64,000 nucleotides of DNA from OLB7 sp966250335 (GTDB lineage Bacteria > Bacteroidota > Ignavibacteria > OLB7): positions 1-64,000 of the forward strand of contig CBINGZ010000026.1 of the NCBI GenBank assembly GCA_966250335.1. Direction: 5' to 3'. This document shows positions 50,591 to 59,432 of this stretch, piece by piece. Made by a program: the position numbers and the translations under genes. The notes under the pieces are model-generated. The model did not search any database. It worked only from the letters and a program-made list of their open reading frames with translations, and was not told where the DNA came from. Position 1 is the first letter of the stretch; each line of letters opens with the position of its first letter.

Positions 50591-51799
50591 CTACTCCACA
50601 ATCCGGCGCGAGCGCGCCTCCACGATGATGCTCCGCTCCAGACGCGCCGGATCGTCGTCCGTTCCGTCGACCTCTATCGAGATCAGCCCCGGCCGCGTCC
50701 CGGGGGTCAGCGCCCCGAGGTCGTTGAACTGGAGGATCTCGGCGCCGTCGACGGTCAGGGCACGAAGCATCGCGCCGGGAGGGAGGTCGGGACGGTTCTC
50801 CATGAGAATCGCCGCCTCGGTAAAAACGTCCAGACTCGGGTTCGATCCCCTGCCGTCGGTGCCGAACCCGAAGCGGAGGCCGGAGGAGATCATCCTCTCC
50901 ACATCGGGCAACTTCCCGGTGATATGGAGATTCGACGCCGGGGAAAGGATCGCCCGGACGCCGCGCGCGGCCAGCAGATCGATCTCCTCACCGGTAGCAT
51001 CGGCAAGATGGACGGCGACGAAGTTCTCATCGAGAAGCCCCATCCGGTCGTACTGTTCGATCGGAGAACATCCCGGCGCGATCCAGTTCTCATCCCATGC
51101 CCCCACCGTCTCCAGGAACCCGCGCCACGGGCCGGAGGCGGACTCGTAGAGAAGTCTCTCGTCGGGATCTTCCGCCAGATGCTCGTAGAGCCGGGTGCCG
51201 GCGGCCAGATCGTAGGAGCGGATCAGCCCCATCAGCGCGAACCCGACCGAGTAGGGGGCGTGCGCACCCAGCGTGTAGGAGAGATGGTCCGGAAGCTGCG
51301 CTATCGCGTCGGGGCGGAGCACCTGGGCGACCTTCCCCTCGGCCCGCGCCGGGGAGAAACCGATCAGCTCGTGGATGAACCGGCAGCGCATCCCGCTGGA
51401 GATGATCGGCGCCAGCGTTCCCAACCCGTTGCAGACCTCGCCGATGGCGACCGTGCCGTGTCGTCTCATCGTCTCCAGAACGTCGGCGACCGCCTGTTCG
51501 AGCGGACGGTCGAACGGAGTATCGCGACGGGCCTGAAGCCGGCGGACCCAGGCCGCGAGCCCCTCGCCGCCGGGAACCGGTTCCTCCACCCCCGCGTCGG
51601 TCAGATGCACGTGACAGTTGACGACACCGGGCATCACGACCTGATGATCGCGACGGAGATCGACCGGGGAGGTCACGGCGCCGATCGGGGCGATCTCCAC
51701 GATCCGCCCCTCGTCGTCGATCACCACCCCCGCCTCCCGCATGATCCCGTCGGGTCCCCCCGTCACCAGCAGCTCGGCCGCATGAAGTATTGTTCGCAT
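50591..51799 (-). CDS. Amidohydrolase, probable aminofutalosine deaminase
   Basis: 402 residues of the TrzN/AtzA-like amidohydrolase type. Metal sites are in NCHVHLTDAG (HxH), GAHAPYS and HLADATG, with the catalytic aspartate in FGFGTDGRGSNPSLD. Homologues of this type deaminate 6-aminodeoxyfutalosine to futalosine in bacteria whose pathway runs through MqnB. The presence of MqnB and MqnD in the same array supports this over chlorohydrolase or cytosine deaminase roles. It is the first gene of the array, 70 bp before the prenyltransferase. Confidence 0.85.
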   Translation of the reverse strand: MRTILHAAELLVTGGPDGIMREAGVVIDDEGRIVEIAPIGAVTSPVDLRRDHQVVMPGVVNCHVHLTDAGVEEPVPGGEGLAAWVRRLQARRDTPFDRPLEQAVADVLETMRRHGTVAIGEVCNGLGTLAPIISSGMRCRFIHELIGFSPARAEGKVAQVLRPDAIAQLPDHLSYTLGAHAPYSVGFALMGLIRSYDLAAGTRLYEHLAEDPDERLLYESASGPWRGFLETVGAWDENWIAPGCSPIEQYDRMGLLDENFVAVHLADATGEEIDLLAARGVRAILSPASNLHITGKLPDVERMISSGLRFGFGTDGRGSNPSLDVFTEAAILMENRPDLPPGAMLRALTVDGAEILQFNDLGALTPGTRPGLISIEVDGTDDDPARLERSIIVEARSRRIVE

Positions 51800-51847
51800 A
51801 TCGATACGTATTCCCGACTGACGCAGACGACGCGTCGGGAAGGAAGA

Positions 51848-54265
51848 TCAGAGTGGAGATGAGATGCCGAGCGTCATGCCGAACTTCCCCCTGCCGAGCG
51901 GGCCGATCCCCCAGCGCGCATCGAACCTGAGGAAGATCACGTTGCTGATGAAGACCGGGATCTTGCCGACTCCGAACCCGGCCTCCGTGTACCAGAGATC
52001 GCCGGTGGGTCGGTATCCGATAGAGTTCGCCTGTCTGAATCGCCCGGCCGCGCCGCCGACCGACATCGTGAGCCCGCGCCCCTCGTACGTCGGCAGACCG
52101 AGCCAGCGCCAGAAGAAATCGCCGAAATCGTGCTCGCCATGTACCGCGATATATTCGGTCCCGCCGAACGCGCCGATCCTGGGGGAGAGGAAGTGTCCGA
52201 ACGCGCCGATGAAGTTCAACGACGTTCGCATCCGATACTGATATTGCGGCGGGAGCGAATCGCTCCCCGTGCCGGCGAAGAGGCCGAGCTGCAGGGTCAT
52301 CGGCGCGTAGCCGGTCGGGATCGTCGGGAGCGTGGTGCGCAGTTCTCCCTCGATCCCGTTGAACTCCAGGCCGCTCCCCTCCTCTTTTCCGGTCAGGGCG
52401 GAGAGGCTCATCCCGAAATCGACGGCGGGGGCGATTCCAATCGAAACGGTCCCTCCGGTCTCCCCCCATGAGAGGGCGCCGCGCATGGTCGTGAAGTTGC
52501 CGGGAAGGATCGCCGGGTTGGGCCTGAAGGGTTCATCGAGGAAGACCGACGCCGCCTGCGTGTTCGTCAGGAGGTGCTGTCTGGAGGAACTGTAGGTCCC
52601 GGTCAGCCCCAGCGATTTCTGGAACGGCGACGGCTCCCTATCCTCCGGCTCCTCCTCTTCCTCATCCTCGTCGCTGCTGTTCCAGGGGTACCATCGGACC
52701 GTTGCGGAGGCGCTCCAGCCGTCCCCCTTGTAGTAGTCGTAGTAATCGCGATGGAGGAACGCCGAGGTCAGGGTGTTGACGATCGGGAGCATCGACCTGT
52801 CGGAGGTGGCTGTCAGGATCTTGGAAAATATCGTTCCGGTCACTCGGGCGGTGACGTCCCCCTCCCGTAGCGGGTCGATCATCAGCGAGAAGATTCCTCC
52901 CGGTTTCTTCAGGCCGAAGCTGTAGTACGCGGTGCCGTCGAGGGTAACGCGATCGAACCGGCGCGATATACTTCCCCCCGCCGATATGCCGCCGACCCGG
53001 TTGAAGTCGAGATAGGGATTGAGGTTGATCCCGAGCCCCTCCGGCTCCCTGGTGGTGTCGGCGGCCGCCACCAGGCTGTCGACCTTCCTGTACATCTGCT
53101 TCTCTTCCGTGCTCAGCTCGCTGAGCGAGTTGTTCTCCCAGAACTCGGGGCGGACCGAATCGGCGTCGGCGGCGACGCGGATGATCCTCTTCCCGTAGAC
53201 CGAATCGGGGATCGGCTCGTTCACCTTCGCCTCGGTGATGGTGCTCGATATATCGATATCGATGTCGACCTCCGCCACCCCGCTGACGATCTCCACGTTG
53301 GCAAGGCCGGTGATCCGCAGGTAGGTCGGCTGCCAGATCCCGTCGGTGAACTTCTCGAACTTCTGAAGGAACGCGAGCTCCTTGACGAAGGCGACGGCGG
53401 TCGCGGAGGAGGGAGCCAGGTCGGCCTCCACCAGGTCGAACGTCCCCTCCATGATCGTCAGCGTCCCCTCGAACGCGGGAAGCACCCGCGAGTTCGGGCT
53501 CACCTCCACGATATATACCCCCTTCTCTCCGTAGGTGGATCGTTTTGCGAGCTTGAAGTCGTAGCGGCCGTGGGCGTCGACGTTCAGCGGCGACGGGACC
53601 GAGACGTTGAGGATCGGAATATCGTCGTCGTAGAAGCTGAAGAAGTTGCCGAGCGCGAAGATGTTGTCGGAGGCGGGGATGTTCGCCGTCTGGCGGCGCT
53701 GGATGATCTCGATGCGGGGCCCCCTGGCGCTGTCGAACCAGCTGCGGCTGAAGGTCTCCAGCACGGCAAGCCGGTTCTGGTCCTCGATGGCGCCGAAGGC
53801 GTTCCCCTCCACCGTGGTCACGAACTTGGAGTAGAGAAGGCCCTGGAACGTGCCGAGGTTTCTGCGATACTCCTCGATCCTCCGGGCGGCGCGCCTGACG
53901 ATCTCGTCGGCGTTGATCTCCGCCGTCACCGTCACCCCGCCGGAGAGGACCGGCTTCGGCGTCAGCGAGATCGTGACCGACTTCTCGCCGGCGCCGACCT
54001 TCCCCGTGTACTGCCCGTAGCCGACGGAGGTGACGCGGATATCGTGGGTTCCGCGCGGGACCGGAACACGGAACATCCCCTTGGAGGATGTGTAGGTTCC
54101 ACGTTTCAGCGCCGGGAGATAGACCGATGCCCCGACCACGGGCTGGCGTGTTTCGCCGTCGAGGACGACCCCTTCAAGGGGAACGGTCTCCTGCGCCGGG
54201 AGCGTATGGGAGATGAGAATGAGAAGAGGCGCGACAAGAAGGATCGCGCCGCGAACATGCTGCAT
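51848..54265 (-). CDS. CarboxypepD_reg and DUF5686-like outer-membrane protein
   Basis: 805 residues with a signal (hydrophobic 8-23, ending LPAQE). Residues about 28-110 form a carboxypeptidase-regulatory-like domain (EGVVLDGETRQPVVGASVYL to GTHDIRVTSVGYG). A ~300-residue DUF5686-like beta region with EIVRRAARRIEEYRRNLGTF comes next. The C-terminal part is rich in alternating strands (KFGMTLGISSPL at the end) and suggests an outer-membrane barrel. An acidic low-complexity loop DEDEEEEEPEDREP sits near residue 550. The family is common in Bacteroidota and unassigned. It is not clearly tied to the neighbouring operons. Confidence 0.8.
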   Translation of the reverse strand: MQHVRGAILLVAPLLILISHTLPAQETVPLEGVVLDGETRQPVVGASVYLPALKRGTYTSSKGMFRVPVPRGTHDIRVTSVGYGQYTGKVGAGEKSVTISLTPKPVLSGGVTVTAEINADEIVRRAARRIEEYRRNLGTFQGLLYSKFVTTVEGNAFGAIEDQNRLAVLETFSRSWFDSARGPRIEIIQRRQTANIPASDNIFALGNFFSFYDDDIPILNVSVPSPLNVDAHGRYDFKLAKRSTYGEKGVYIVEVSPNSRVLPAFEGTLTIMEGTFDLVEADLAPSSATAVAFVKELAFLQKFEKFTDGIWQPTYLRITGLANVEIVSGVAEVDIDIDISSTITEAKVNEPIPDSVYGKRIIRVAADADSVRPEFWENNSLSELSTEEKQMYRKVDSLVAAADTTREPEGLGINLNPYLDFNRVGGISAGGSISRRFDRVTLDGTAYYSFGLKKPGGIFSLMIDPLREGDVTARVTGTIFSKILTATSDRSMLPIVNTLTSAFLHRDYYDYYKGDGWSASATVRWYPWNSSDEDEEEEEPEDREPSPFQKSLGLTGTYSSSRQHLLTNTQAASVFLDEPFRPNPAILPGNFTTMRGALSWGETGGTVSIGIAPAVDFGMSLSALTGKEEGSGLEFNGIEGELRTTLPTIPTGYAPMTLQLGLFAGTGSDSLPPQYQYRMRTSLNFIGAFGHFLSPRIGAFGGTEYIAVHGEHDFGDFFWRWLGLPTYEGRGLTMSVGGAAGRFRQANSIGYRPTGDLWYTEAGFGVGKIPVFISNVIFLRFDARWGIGPLGRGKFGMTLGISSPL

Positions 54266-54346
54266 GTAGTGCTCCGATGGGTTTCCTCCGATTCCTTCCA
54301 GGGCCGCCCGTACGACGCGCTCACGGAAAGGATGCGTAGCGGAACC

Positions 54347-55060
54347 TCAAAGATACCCACCGGTGTGCAACTGACGAGAGATATTCTGTTCGGCCCTCAG
54401 CCGACGGCAGCGACCGTCGCAGAGAAGGTAGGAATCGTGGGCGAGCTGAAGGACATGCTTGTAGTACTGATCGGTGAGAAGGATTCCCTTCCCCCGCCCC
54501 GCCTGCTCGGCGATCAGCTTCGCGATCCGTTCGATCAGGAGCGGCTCCATGCCGGTGAACGGTTCATCCAGCAGGATATACTTCCGGTCGAGAGCGAGGA
54601 TCAGTCGGACTTCGAGATATCGGAGTTCGCCTCGCGCAAGGGTGCCGACCCGCCGGCCGGCGCAGCGCTGCAGGATCTCGTCCCGCTCCACGCTCCCGCG
54701 GTCGATCGGGAAGGCGGCCATGACGGCCCGGACGGTGAGATCGGCCGGAAGAAAGGAGGTCTGGGAGAGATAGGCGATGTCGTTGAAACGCTTGCCGACG
54801 ATGGTGGAGAGGTAGGGAACGCCGTCGACGAAGATCAGCCCGCCGTCCGGGCGAAGCTGCCCGGCGCCGATCTCCAGCAGGGTCGATCTGCCGCTGCCGG
54901 TAAGACCGTAGAGACCACAGATCTCTCCCGGTGCGATACGAAGGAAGATCCCGTTCAGGATCTGCCGGCCGGCGCGTACGAAGGCGATCGAGTCGAAAAC
55001 GAGCCCGCCGTCTCCGAAACGGGGCGCTGCAGCCCGGTCGGTTACAGGTAGAGCAGCCAT
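54347..55060 (-). CDS. ABC-type ATPase with degenerate Walker A and signature
   Basis: 237 residues. The nucleotide-binding fold is complete in order, but key residues differ. Walker A reads GLTGSGRSTLL, with arginine for the invariant lysine. The signature position reads LARGELRYLEV rather than LSGGQ. Walker B is YILLDEPFTGMEP, normal. The H-loop region reads LLTDQYYKHV, with glutamine where histidine is usual. The Q-loop appears as AYLSQTSFLP. Related small ATPases of Bacteroidota keep the lysine, in my recollection. It overlaps the small membrane protein gene at 55042-55335 by 19 bp, suggesting a two-part complex. Slow or absent hydrolysis is inferred. Confidence 0.82.
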   Translation of the reverse strand: MAALPVTDRAAAPRFGDGGLVFDSIAFVRAGRQILNGIFLRIAPGEICGLYGLTGSGRSTLLEIGAGQLRPDGGLIFVDGVPYLSTIVGKRFNDIAYLSQTSFLPADLTVRAVMAAFPIDRGSVERDEILQRCAGRRVGTLARGELRYLEVRLILALDRKYILLDEPFTGMEPLLIERIAKLIAEQAGRGKGILLTDQYYKHVLQLAHDSYLLCDGRCRRLRAEQNISRQLHTGGYL

Positions 55061-55335
55061 AGGGCAATAACGTTCAGGAACTGCACCGCACAGAAGAGGA
55101 CCCCGAGAAGCACGAAACGCGATATTCGCAGGTTCGAGTAGAGAACCCAGAGATTATCGCGTTTGAACATGTAGTACGTCACGACGGCGCCGATGACCCC
55201 GCCCCAGAAGATCGCCCGGAACATCAGGGCGTTCGGGTTCGCCTTCGGCATCGGGCCGAGCAGCCAGAGGACCGCGATCGCCGTGGAGACGACCGCGGTC
55301 CATACCAGGTACTTTCTGACGGCATACCAGACCAT
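55042..55335 (-). CDS. Small four-helix membrane protein paired with the ABC ATPase
   Basis: 97 residues from ATG 55333-55335; an in-frame ATG further up at 55380 would add a hydrophilic stretch. About three to four hydrophobic segments are present (YLVWTAVVSTAIAVLWLLG, ALMFRAIFWGGVIGAVVTYY and FVLLGVLFCAVQFLNVIALW). No family is recognised. It ends inside the ATPase start. The two genes may form a minimal membrane-ATPase pair, but no ABC permease motif is visible. Confidence 0.65.
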   Translation of the reverse strand: MVWYAVRKYLVWTAVVSTAIAVLWLLGPMPKANPNALMFRAIFWGGVIGAVVTYYMFKRDNLWVLYSNLRISRFVLLGVLFCAVQFLNVIALWLLYL

Positions 55336-55421
55336 AGAGATCACACCACCGTTTCCTTTCTCAACGATCGAAGAGGGCAAGAAGTGCCTGAGGTGAAAAC
55401 AAGGGGGTGGTTCCCATCACC

Positions 55422-55904
55422 TCACACCGGCTTGAACCCTTCGAACGCCTGGCGGCAGGAATTGCAGTAGTGGATCGATCGGCAGAGGGTCGGGCCGAAC
55501 GGGGATTGCAGAGTGGTGTTCCGGCTGCCGCAGAAGGGGCAGGGGGTGTCGTTGAGAACCTCGAGCTGGAGCACCCCCTCGTACTTCACCGGCGGGGCGA
55601 GCCCGTGCTGAAGCAGCTTCTCCCGCCCCTCCTCGGTGACCCGGTTGCTGTCCCAGGGGAGGTCGAAGGTCATCCGGACGTCGATCTTCGCGAACCCGAT
55701 CTCCCTCAGCTTCTCCTCCACCTCGCGCCGCATGTAGTCCATTGCCGGGCAGCCGACGAACGTGGGGGTCATGACGACATGGGCCGTGCCGTCGTCCGAA
55801 ACCGAAACGTCGGTGATGACGCCGAGGTCGACCAGCGAGATCGTCGGGATCTCCGGGTCCATCACGCTCCGGAGCGCCTCCCATATCTCGGGGGCCCCTA
55901 CCAT
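55422..55904 (-). CDS. paaD: Phenylacetyl-CoA epoxidase assembly protein PaaD
   Basis: 160 residues from ATG 55902-55904, overlapping paaC by 7 bp. The first two thirds is a MIP18/DUF59 domain: SVMDPEIPTISLVDLGVI, and VMTPTFVGCPAMDYM with its cysteine. The C-terminal third carries a zinc-ribbon-like CPFCGS and HYCNSCRQAF pair. PaaD is needed for maturation of the PaaABC(E) oxygenase and is itself an iron-sulfur assembly protein. It is the last paa gene here. Confidence 0.93.
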   Translation of the reverse strand: MVGAPEIWEALRSVMDPEIPTISLVDLGVITDVSVSDDGTAHVVMTPTFVGCPAMDYMRREVEEKLREIGFAKIDVRMTFDLPWDSNRVTEEGREKLLQHGLAPPVKYEGVLQLEVLNDTPCPFCGSRNTTLQSPFGPTLCRSIHYCNSCRQAFEGFKPV

Positions 55905-56659
55905 TCGGCATCGGGATCGATGCGGAAGACCTCGGACATCTCCTCGAGCATCGGTCCAAGATATTCCGTGTGATACCCCTTCCGCCCGCCGTACGAAGGC
56001 TTCACATCGACCAGCGGAGGAAGAACCAGGTCGGCCTGATGGACGATCGGCGTCACGACCTCCAGCCACCGCTCGCAGAGCGCCTTCTCTCCCGGAAAGA
56101 TCCCATCCTCGGCCAGCTCCGGCTCGAAGTCGGAGGGCTCGAAGATCCCGAGCGCCAGCGGGAAGACCTCGTTGAGCGCCGCCTGCATCCGGGCGCGGCT
56201 CTCCTCGTTCCCCTTGGCGCCGAGCTGCACCACCCATGTGTTCGCATGGAAGACGTGGTACTTGATCTCCCCCCTGATCTTCTTCGCCAGCTTCGCCAGC
56301 GGCTCGTGGGTCGAGCTCTCCAGCATCTCGTACCGGAGCATCTCGGCGTTGTCGTAGAGGAAATGTCGCACCAGGCTGAAGTCGTACTCCCCGATCGGAT
56401 ACTCCACCAGATGGCAGCAGCGGAAGGCCTTCTCGTCGCGGGTGAACGCGAGCGTGTCGGGGTCGGCCTCGCCGAGCGCGGTAAGAATATCGTAGAGCGC
56501 ATGGGCCTGCCCCATCTTGTCCTGGGCGATCGAGGAGAAGGCGATATCCTCCTCGAGAATCGGCCCCAGTCCCGTCCACTCGGAGTTCCTGTGGGCGATG
56601 ATGAGGGCGTCGTCCGCCATGCGGAAGAGGAGATCCTTTAATGCGGCGTACTCACTCAT
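55898..56659 (-). CDS. paaC: Phenylacetyl-CoA epoxidase structural subunit PaaC
   Basis: 253 residues from ATG 56657-56659. It is an all-helical ferritin-like protein related to PaaA but lacking the full set of iron ligands. Typical are LIIAHRNSEWTGLGPILEED, ALYDILTALGE, and HFLYDNAEMLRYEMLESST then IKYHVFHANTWVVQLGA. It dimerises with PaaA to form the (AC)2 core. Its start overlaps paaB by 8 bp. Confidence 0.93.
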   Translation of the reverse strand: MSEYAALKDLLFRMADDALIIAHRNSEWTGLGPILEEDIAFSSIAQDKMGQAHALYDILTALGEADPDTLAFTRDEKAFRCCHLVEYPIGEYDFSLVRHFLYDNAEMLRYEMLESSTHEPLAKLAKKIRGEIKYHVFHANTWVVQLGAKGNEESRARMQAALNEVFPLALGIFEPSDFEPELAEDGIFPGEKALCERWLEVVTPIVHQADLVLPPLVDVKPSYGGRKGYHTEYLGPMLEEMSEVFRIDPDAEW

Positions 56660-57044
56660 GTCCGATCGAATTGTTCCGTTTCTTGAAGTCGCGGATCTTG
56701 CCGGCAACACGATATCCGCTTGCATCGCGATACTTCTTCTCCGGCGTGGTCTCGAAGATGTCGGCGTCCTCGACCCCGATCGTGTAGATGTCGGAGGTCT
56801 TCACCACCCAGATCGCCACGCAGCGGTAACGCCGGGCGTACTGCTCCTTGGCGAAGAGAAGGGCGATCTCCGGGTTGGGAGCATGAAGCGACCCGACATG
56901 GATCGGCTGCCCCCCCCGCGCCTCCTGATGGAAGACCTCGTAGGTCTCGTGCTGATCGAGTTCCTCGGGCTGCGCGAACCCTGTCTCCGGCTCGGCCGGA
57001 ATGCCCGCCCGCGTGATCCGCGGATCGAGTGAAATGATGGTCAT
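56652..57044 (-). CDS. paaB: Phenylacetyl-CoA epoxidase subunit PaaB
   Basis: 130 residues, somewhat longer than the ~95 of the enterobacterial protein because of an N-terminal extension of about 35 residues. The family core is YEVFHQEARGGQPIHVGSLH, then PNPEIALLFAKEQYARR and VWVV-type VAIWVVKTSDIYTI. The polar end is RDFKKRNNSIGHE. It bridges the epoxidase core into its larger complex. It lies after a 117-bp gap containing a strong hairpin. Confidence 0.93.
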   Translation of the reverse strand: MTIISLDPRITRAGIPAEPETGFAQPEELDQHETYEVFHQEARGGQPIHVGSLHAPNPEIALLFAKEQYARRYRCVAIWVVKTSDIYTIGVEDADIFETTPEKKYRDASGYRVAGKIRDFKKRNNSIGHE

Positions 57045-57092
57045 AGGGCTAGTTATATCGAAACAGGATACTGATCCCCTTCTCGGAAACTG

Positions 57093-57119
57093 AAGACCGG
57101 GGATCTACCCCGGTCTTCG
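57093..57119. promoter_or_regulatory. Perfect 11-bp hairpin between paaA and paaB
   Basis: GAAGACCGGGG (57093-57103) and CCCCGGTCTTC (57109-57119) form an 11-bp stem with a 5-base loop, in the 117-bp gap between the paaA stop and paaB start. There is no uridine run after it in minus-strand RNA. It may partly terminate or protect the transcript so that paaA is made in excess, or it may be a processing site. Confidence 0.6.
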
Positions 57120-57161
57120 ACTTCTGCTGTGGTATGCTGCGCGGCTTCCGGAAGGAGGCGC

Positions 57162-58148
57162 TCAGGCGAGAGGGATGGTATATTTCGCCGTCGGCTTCCG
57201 AAGCGCCCGGCGCACCCACTGCCCCTGCTCCTCGGCCATCCGGCGGACGGCGAGACGCTCCTTGTTGCAGGGGCCGTCGCCGTTGATCACCCGCTTGAAC
57301 TCGCTCCAGTCGGGGTCGCTGAACTCCCACTGACCGGTTTCCGGGTTCTTCCGGAGGTTCGGGTCGGGGACGGTCAGCCCCAGCTCCCAGATCTTCGGGA
57401 CGTACCCGTCCAGGAACTCCTGCCGCATCTCGTCGTTGGTCGCCATCTTCACCTTCCAGCGGACCAGCTTCTCGGTATGGACCGACGTCTTGTCGGGGGG
57501 ACCGTGGAAGTGCATGATCGGCTTCCACCAGCGGTTGAGCGCCTCCTGCAGCATCTCCCGCTGCTTCGGCGTGCCGGTGGCGAGGGTGACGACGTTGTCG
57601 TAGCCGTACTTCAGGTGGAACGACTCCTCGGTGCAGATCCTGTCGAGCGCGCGGCAGTAGGGACCGTAGGAACCCTTCGCGTTGAGGAACTGGTTGACGA
57701 TGGCGCCGGCGTCGATCAGCCAGGCGATCACGGCGGTATCGGCCCAGGTCTTCGCCGGATAGTTGAAGACGTTGGAATACTTCGACCTGCCGTTGATGAG
57801 ATCGCCGATCATCTCCTCACGCGACTTGCCGAGCGTCTCGGCGGCGCTGTAGAGAAGCTGCGCGTGCCCCACCTCATCCTGCACCTTCGCCATCAGCGCC
57901 ATCTTCCGCCGGAAGCCGGGCGCGCGGGTGATCCATGTCCCCTCCGGCAGAGCGCCGATGATCTCCGAATGCGCGTGCTGCTCGATCATCCGGATGAGCT
58001 GGCGGCGATACTCCGCCGGCATCCAGTCGTGAGGCTCGATCTTCTCACCTCTATCTATCTTCGCCTCGAACTCCGCCAGCAGCGCCGGATCTTCGATATG
58101 ATCGGGGTTCTGCGGCGCGGCGTCCGTCACCGAAAGATTGCCATACAT
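57162..58148 (-). CDS. paaA: Phenylacetyl-CoA epoxidase catalytic subunit PaaA
   Basis: 328 residues from ATG 58146-58148. The diiron ligands appear as KVQDEVGHAQLLY (ExxH) and CTEESFHLKYGY (ExxH); VVNGRAK-type region is DLINGRSKYSNVFNYPAKTW. It opens the aromatic ring of phenylacetyl-CoA as a 1,2-epoxide in the aerobic phenylacetate route. PaaE (reductase), PaaK (ligase) and the downstream beta-oxidation genes are not in the window. The upstream in-frame region to 58277 is not typical of PaaA, hence this start. Confidence 0.95.
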   Translation of the reverse strand: MYGNLSVTDAAPQNPDHIEDPALLAEFEAKIDRGEKIEPHDWMPAEYRRQLIRMIEQHAHSEIIGALPEGTWITRAPGFRRKMALMAKVQDEVGHAQLLYSAAETLGKSREEMIGDLINGRSKYSNVFNYPAKTWADTAVIAWLIDAGAIVNQFLNAKGSYGPYCRALDRICTEESFHLKYGYDNVVTLATGTPKQREMLQEALNRWWKPIMHFHGPPDKTSVHTEKLVRWKVKMATNDEMRQEFLDGYVPKIWELGLTVPDPNLRKNPETGQWEFSDPDWSEFKRVINGDGPCNKERLAVRRMAEEQGQWVRRALRKPTAKYTIPLA

Positions 58149-58395
58149 CGAAAACACTCCTGTTCTGATACCGTTTTCCCCCGGCTCCCCAGGGGGGGCG
58201 CCGGTCACCGGGTCGAGGGTACGGGCGCCGCGATCGGGCCCGCAAATGTACGAAACATTCCCCCATGGGATTGCCATTAACCGTTACAAACGGAGTCGGC
58301 AACACGCCGGAATACACCCCTAATGACGCTGAACCGAGGGATGATATTTCCACGGGAAGCGATCGAGCGGAAGCAGCCGGCAGGAGTGTTCCGGT

Positions 58396-59373
58396 TCAGG
58401 CCCCGGGCGCCGCAAGGGTCGCCCTGAAGCCGGCCGTGAGGATCGCGCCGTTGAGGTTCCTGCCGATGAAGACGAGCCGGTTGCGCGGGGGCGCATCCCC
58501 CCTCACCTTCGCGAACTGCCCCGTGTGAAGGGCGTGAACCCCCTGCGCCACGTAGTACCGTTCCTCCCCGACGGGAGAGAGAATCCCCTTGAACCTGAAG
58601 AGATCTTCGTGGTTGAGAAGAAGGAGCAGATCGATCCACGCCTCGAACTTCACAAGATCGACCTCCCCCTCCAGAACGATCCCGACCGAGCCGATATCCC
58701 CGGTGTGACTGTGCTCATGGGAACCTTCCCTCCCTTCCGGAAGAGCGACCCTCGCCGGATCGAACCCGCCGATCTCCAGCAGCTCCCAGGGATCGATCGC
58801 CGCGTTGACGACCCCGACGATCCGGGCCAGCGGGTTGATCGACCGGACCGATTCCTCGACCGCCGCGCGCTCCCCCTCCTCCGTCAGATCGAGCTTGTTG
58901 ATCAGCACGATGTCGGCGAAGGCGATCTGCTGCCGCGCCTCGTCGGTCTCCTCCAGCTGCCGGGGAAGGTGCTTCGCGTCCACCACGGTGACGACGCCCT
59001 CCAGACGGAAGGTCGAGCCGTGGTCGGGGTGGTTGAGGAGGGTCATGACGACGGGACCGGGGGCGGCCAGCCCGGTCGTCTCCAGCACGATATGATCGAA
59101 CCTGCGGCGGCGCTCCATCAGATCCTCCAGCACCCGCACCAGATCGTCCCGAACCGTGCAGCAGAGGCACCCGCTGCTCAGTTCGTAGATATCCTCGTCG
59201 ACCGCGACGATCAGGTCGGCGTCGATCCCGAGATCGGCGAACTCGTTCTGGATAACGGCGATCCGGAGGCCGTGCCCCCCCGTCAGGATATGATTGAGCA
59301 GAGTCGTCTTCCCGGCCCCGAGGAAACCGGTGACAACGGTAACGGGCACAGGCCCATCATGAACAAATGCCAT
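58396..59373 (-). CDS. G3E-family GTPase (CobW-like)
   Basis: 325 residues. N-terminal GTPase domain: PVTVVTGFLGAGKTTLLNHI (Walker A), ELSSGCLCCTV, the CXCC metal-binding motif, VLETTGLAAPGPVV (Walker B) and INKLDL (G4). The C-terminal CobW_C domain follows, with a short histidine-containing SHEHSHTGDIGS at the junction. Such metallochaperones insert zinc, cobalt or other metals. The target is unknown. The gene lies between mgtE and the paa genes on the same strand. The start at 59373 begins just before the P-loop. Confidence 0.93.
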   Translation of the reverse strand: MAFVHDGPVPVTVVTGFLGAGKTTLLNHILTGGHGLRIAVIQNEFADLGIDADLIVAVDEDIYELSSGCLCCTVRDDLVRVLEDLMERRRRFDHIVLETTGLAAPGPVVMTLLNHPDHGSTFRLEGVVTVVDAKHLPRQLEETDEARQQIAFADIVLINKLDLTEEGERAAVEESVRSINPLARIVGVVNAAIDPWELLEIGGFDPARVALPEGREGSHEHSHTGDIGSVGIVLEGEVDLVKFEAWIDLLLLLNHEDLFRFKGILSPVGEERYYVAQGVHALHTGQFAKVRGDAPPRNRLVFIGRNLNGAILTAGFRATLAAPGA

Positions 59374-59432
59374 GAGCAGAAAGTAATGACGATACCGTAC
59401 CCCTCCTGAAGCCCCGGAGGGGCGCACCGGCC

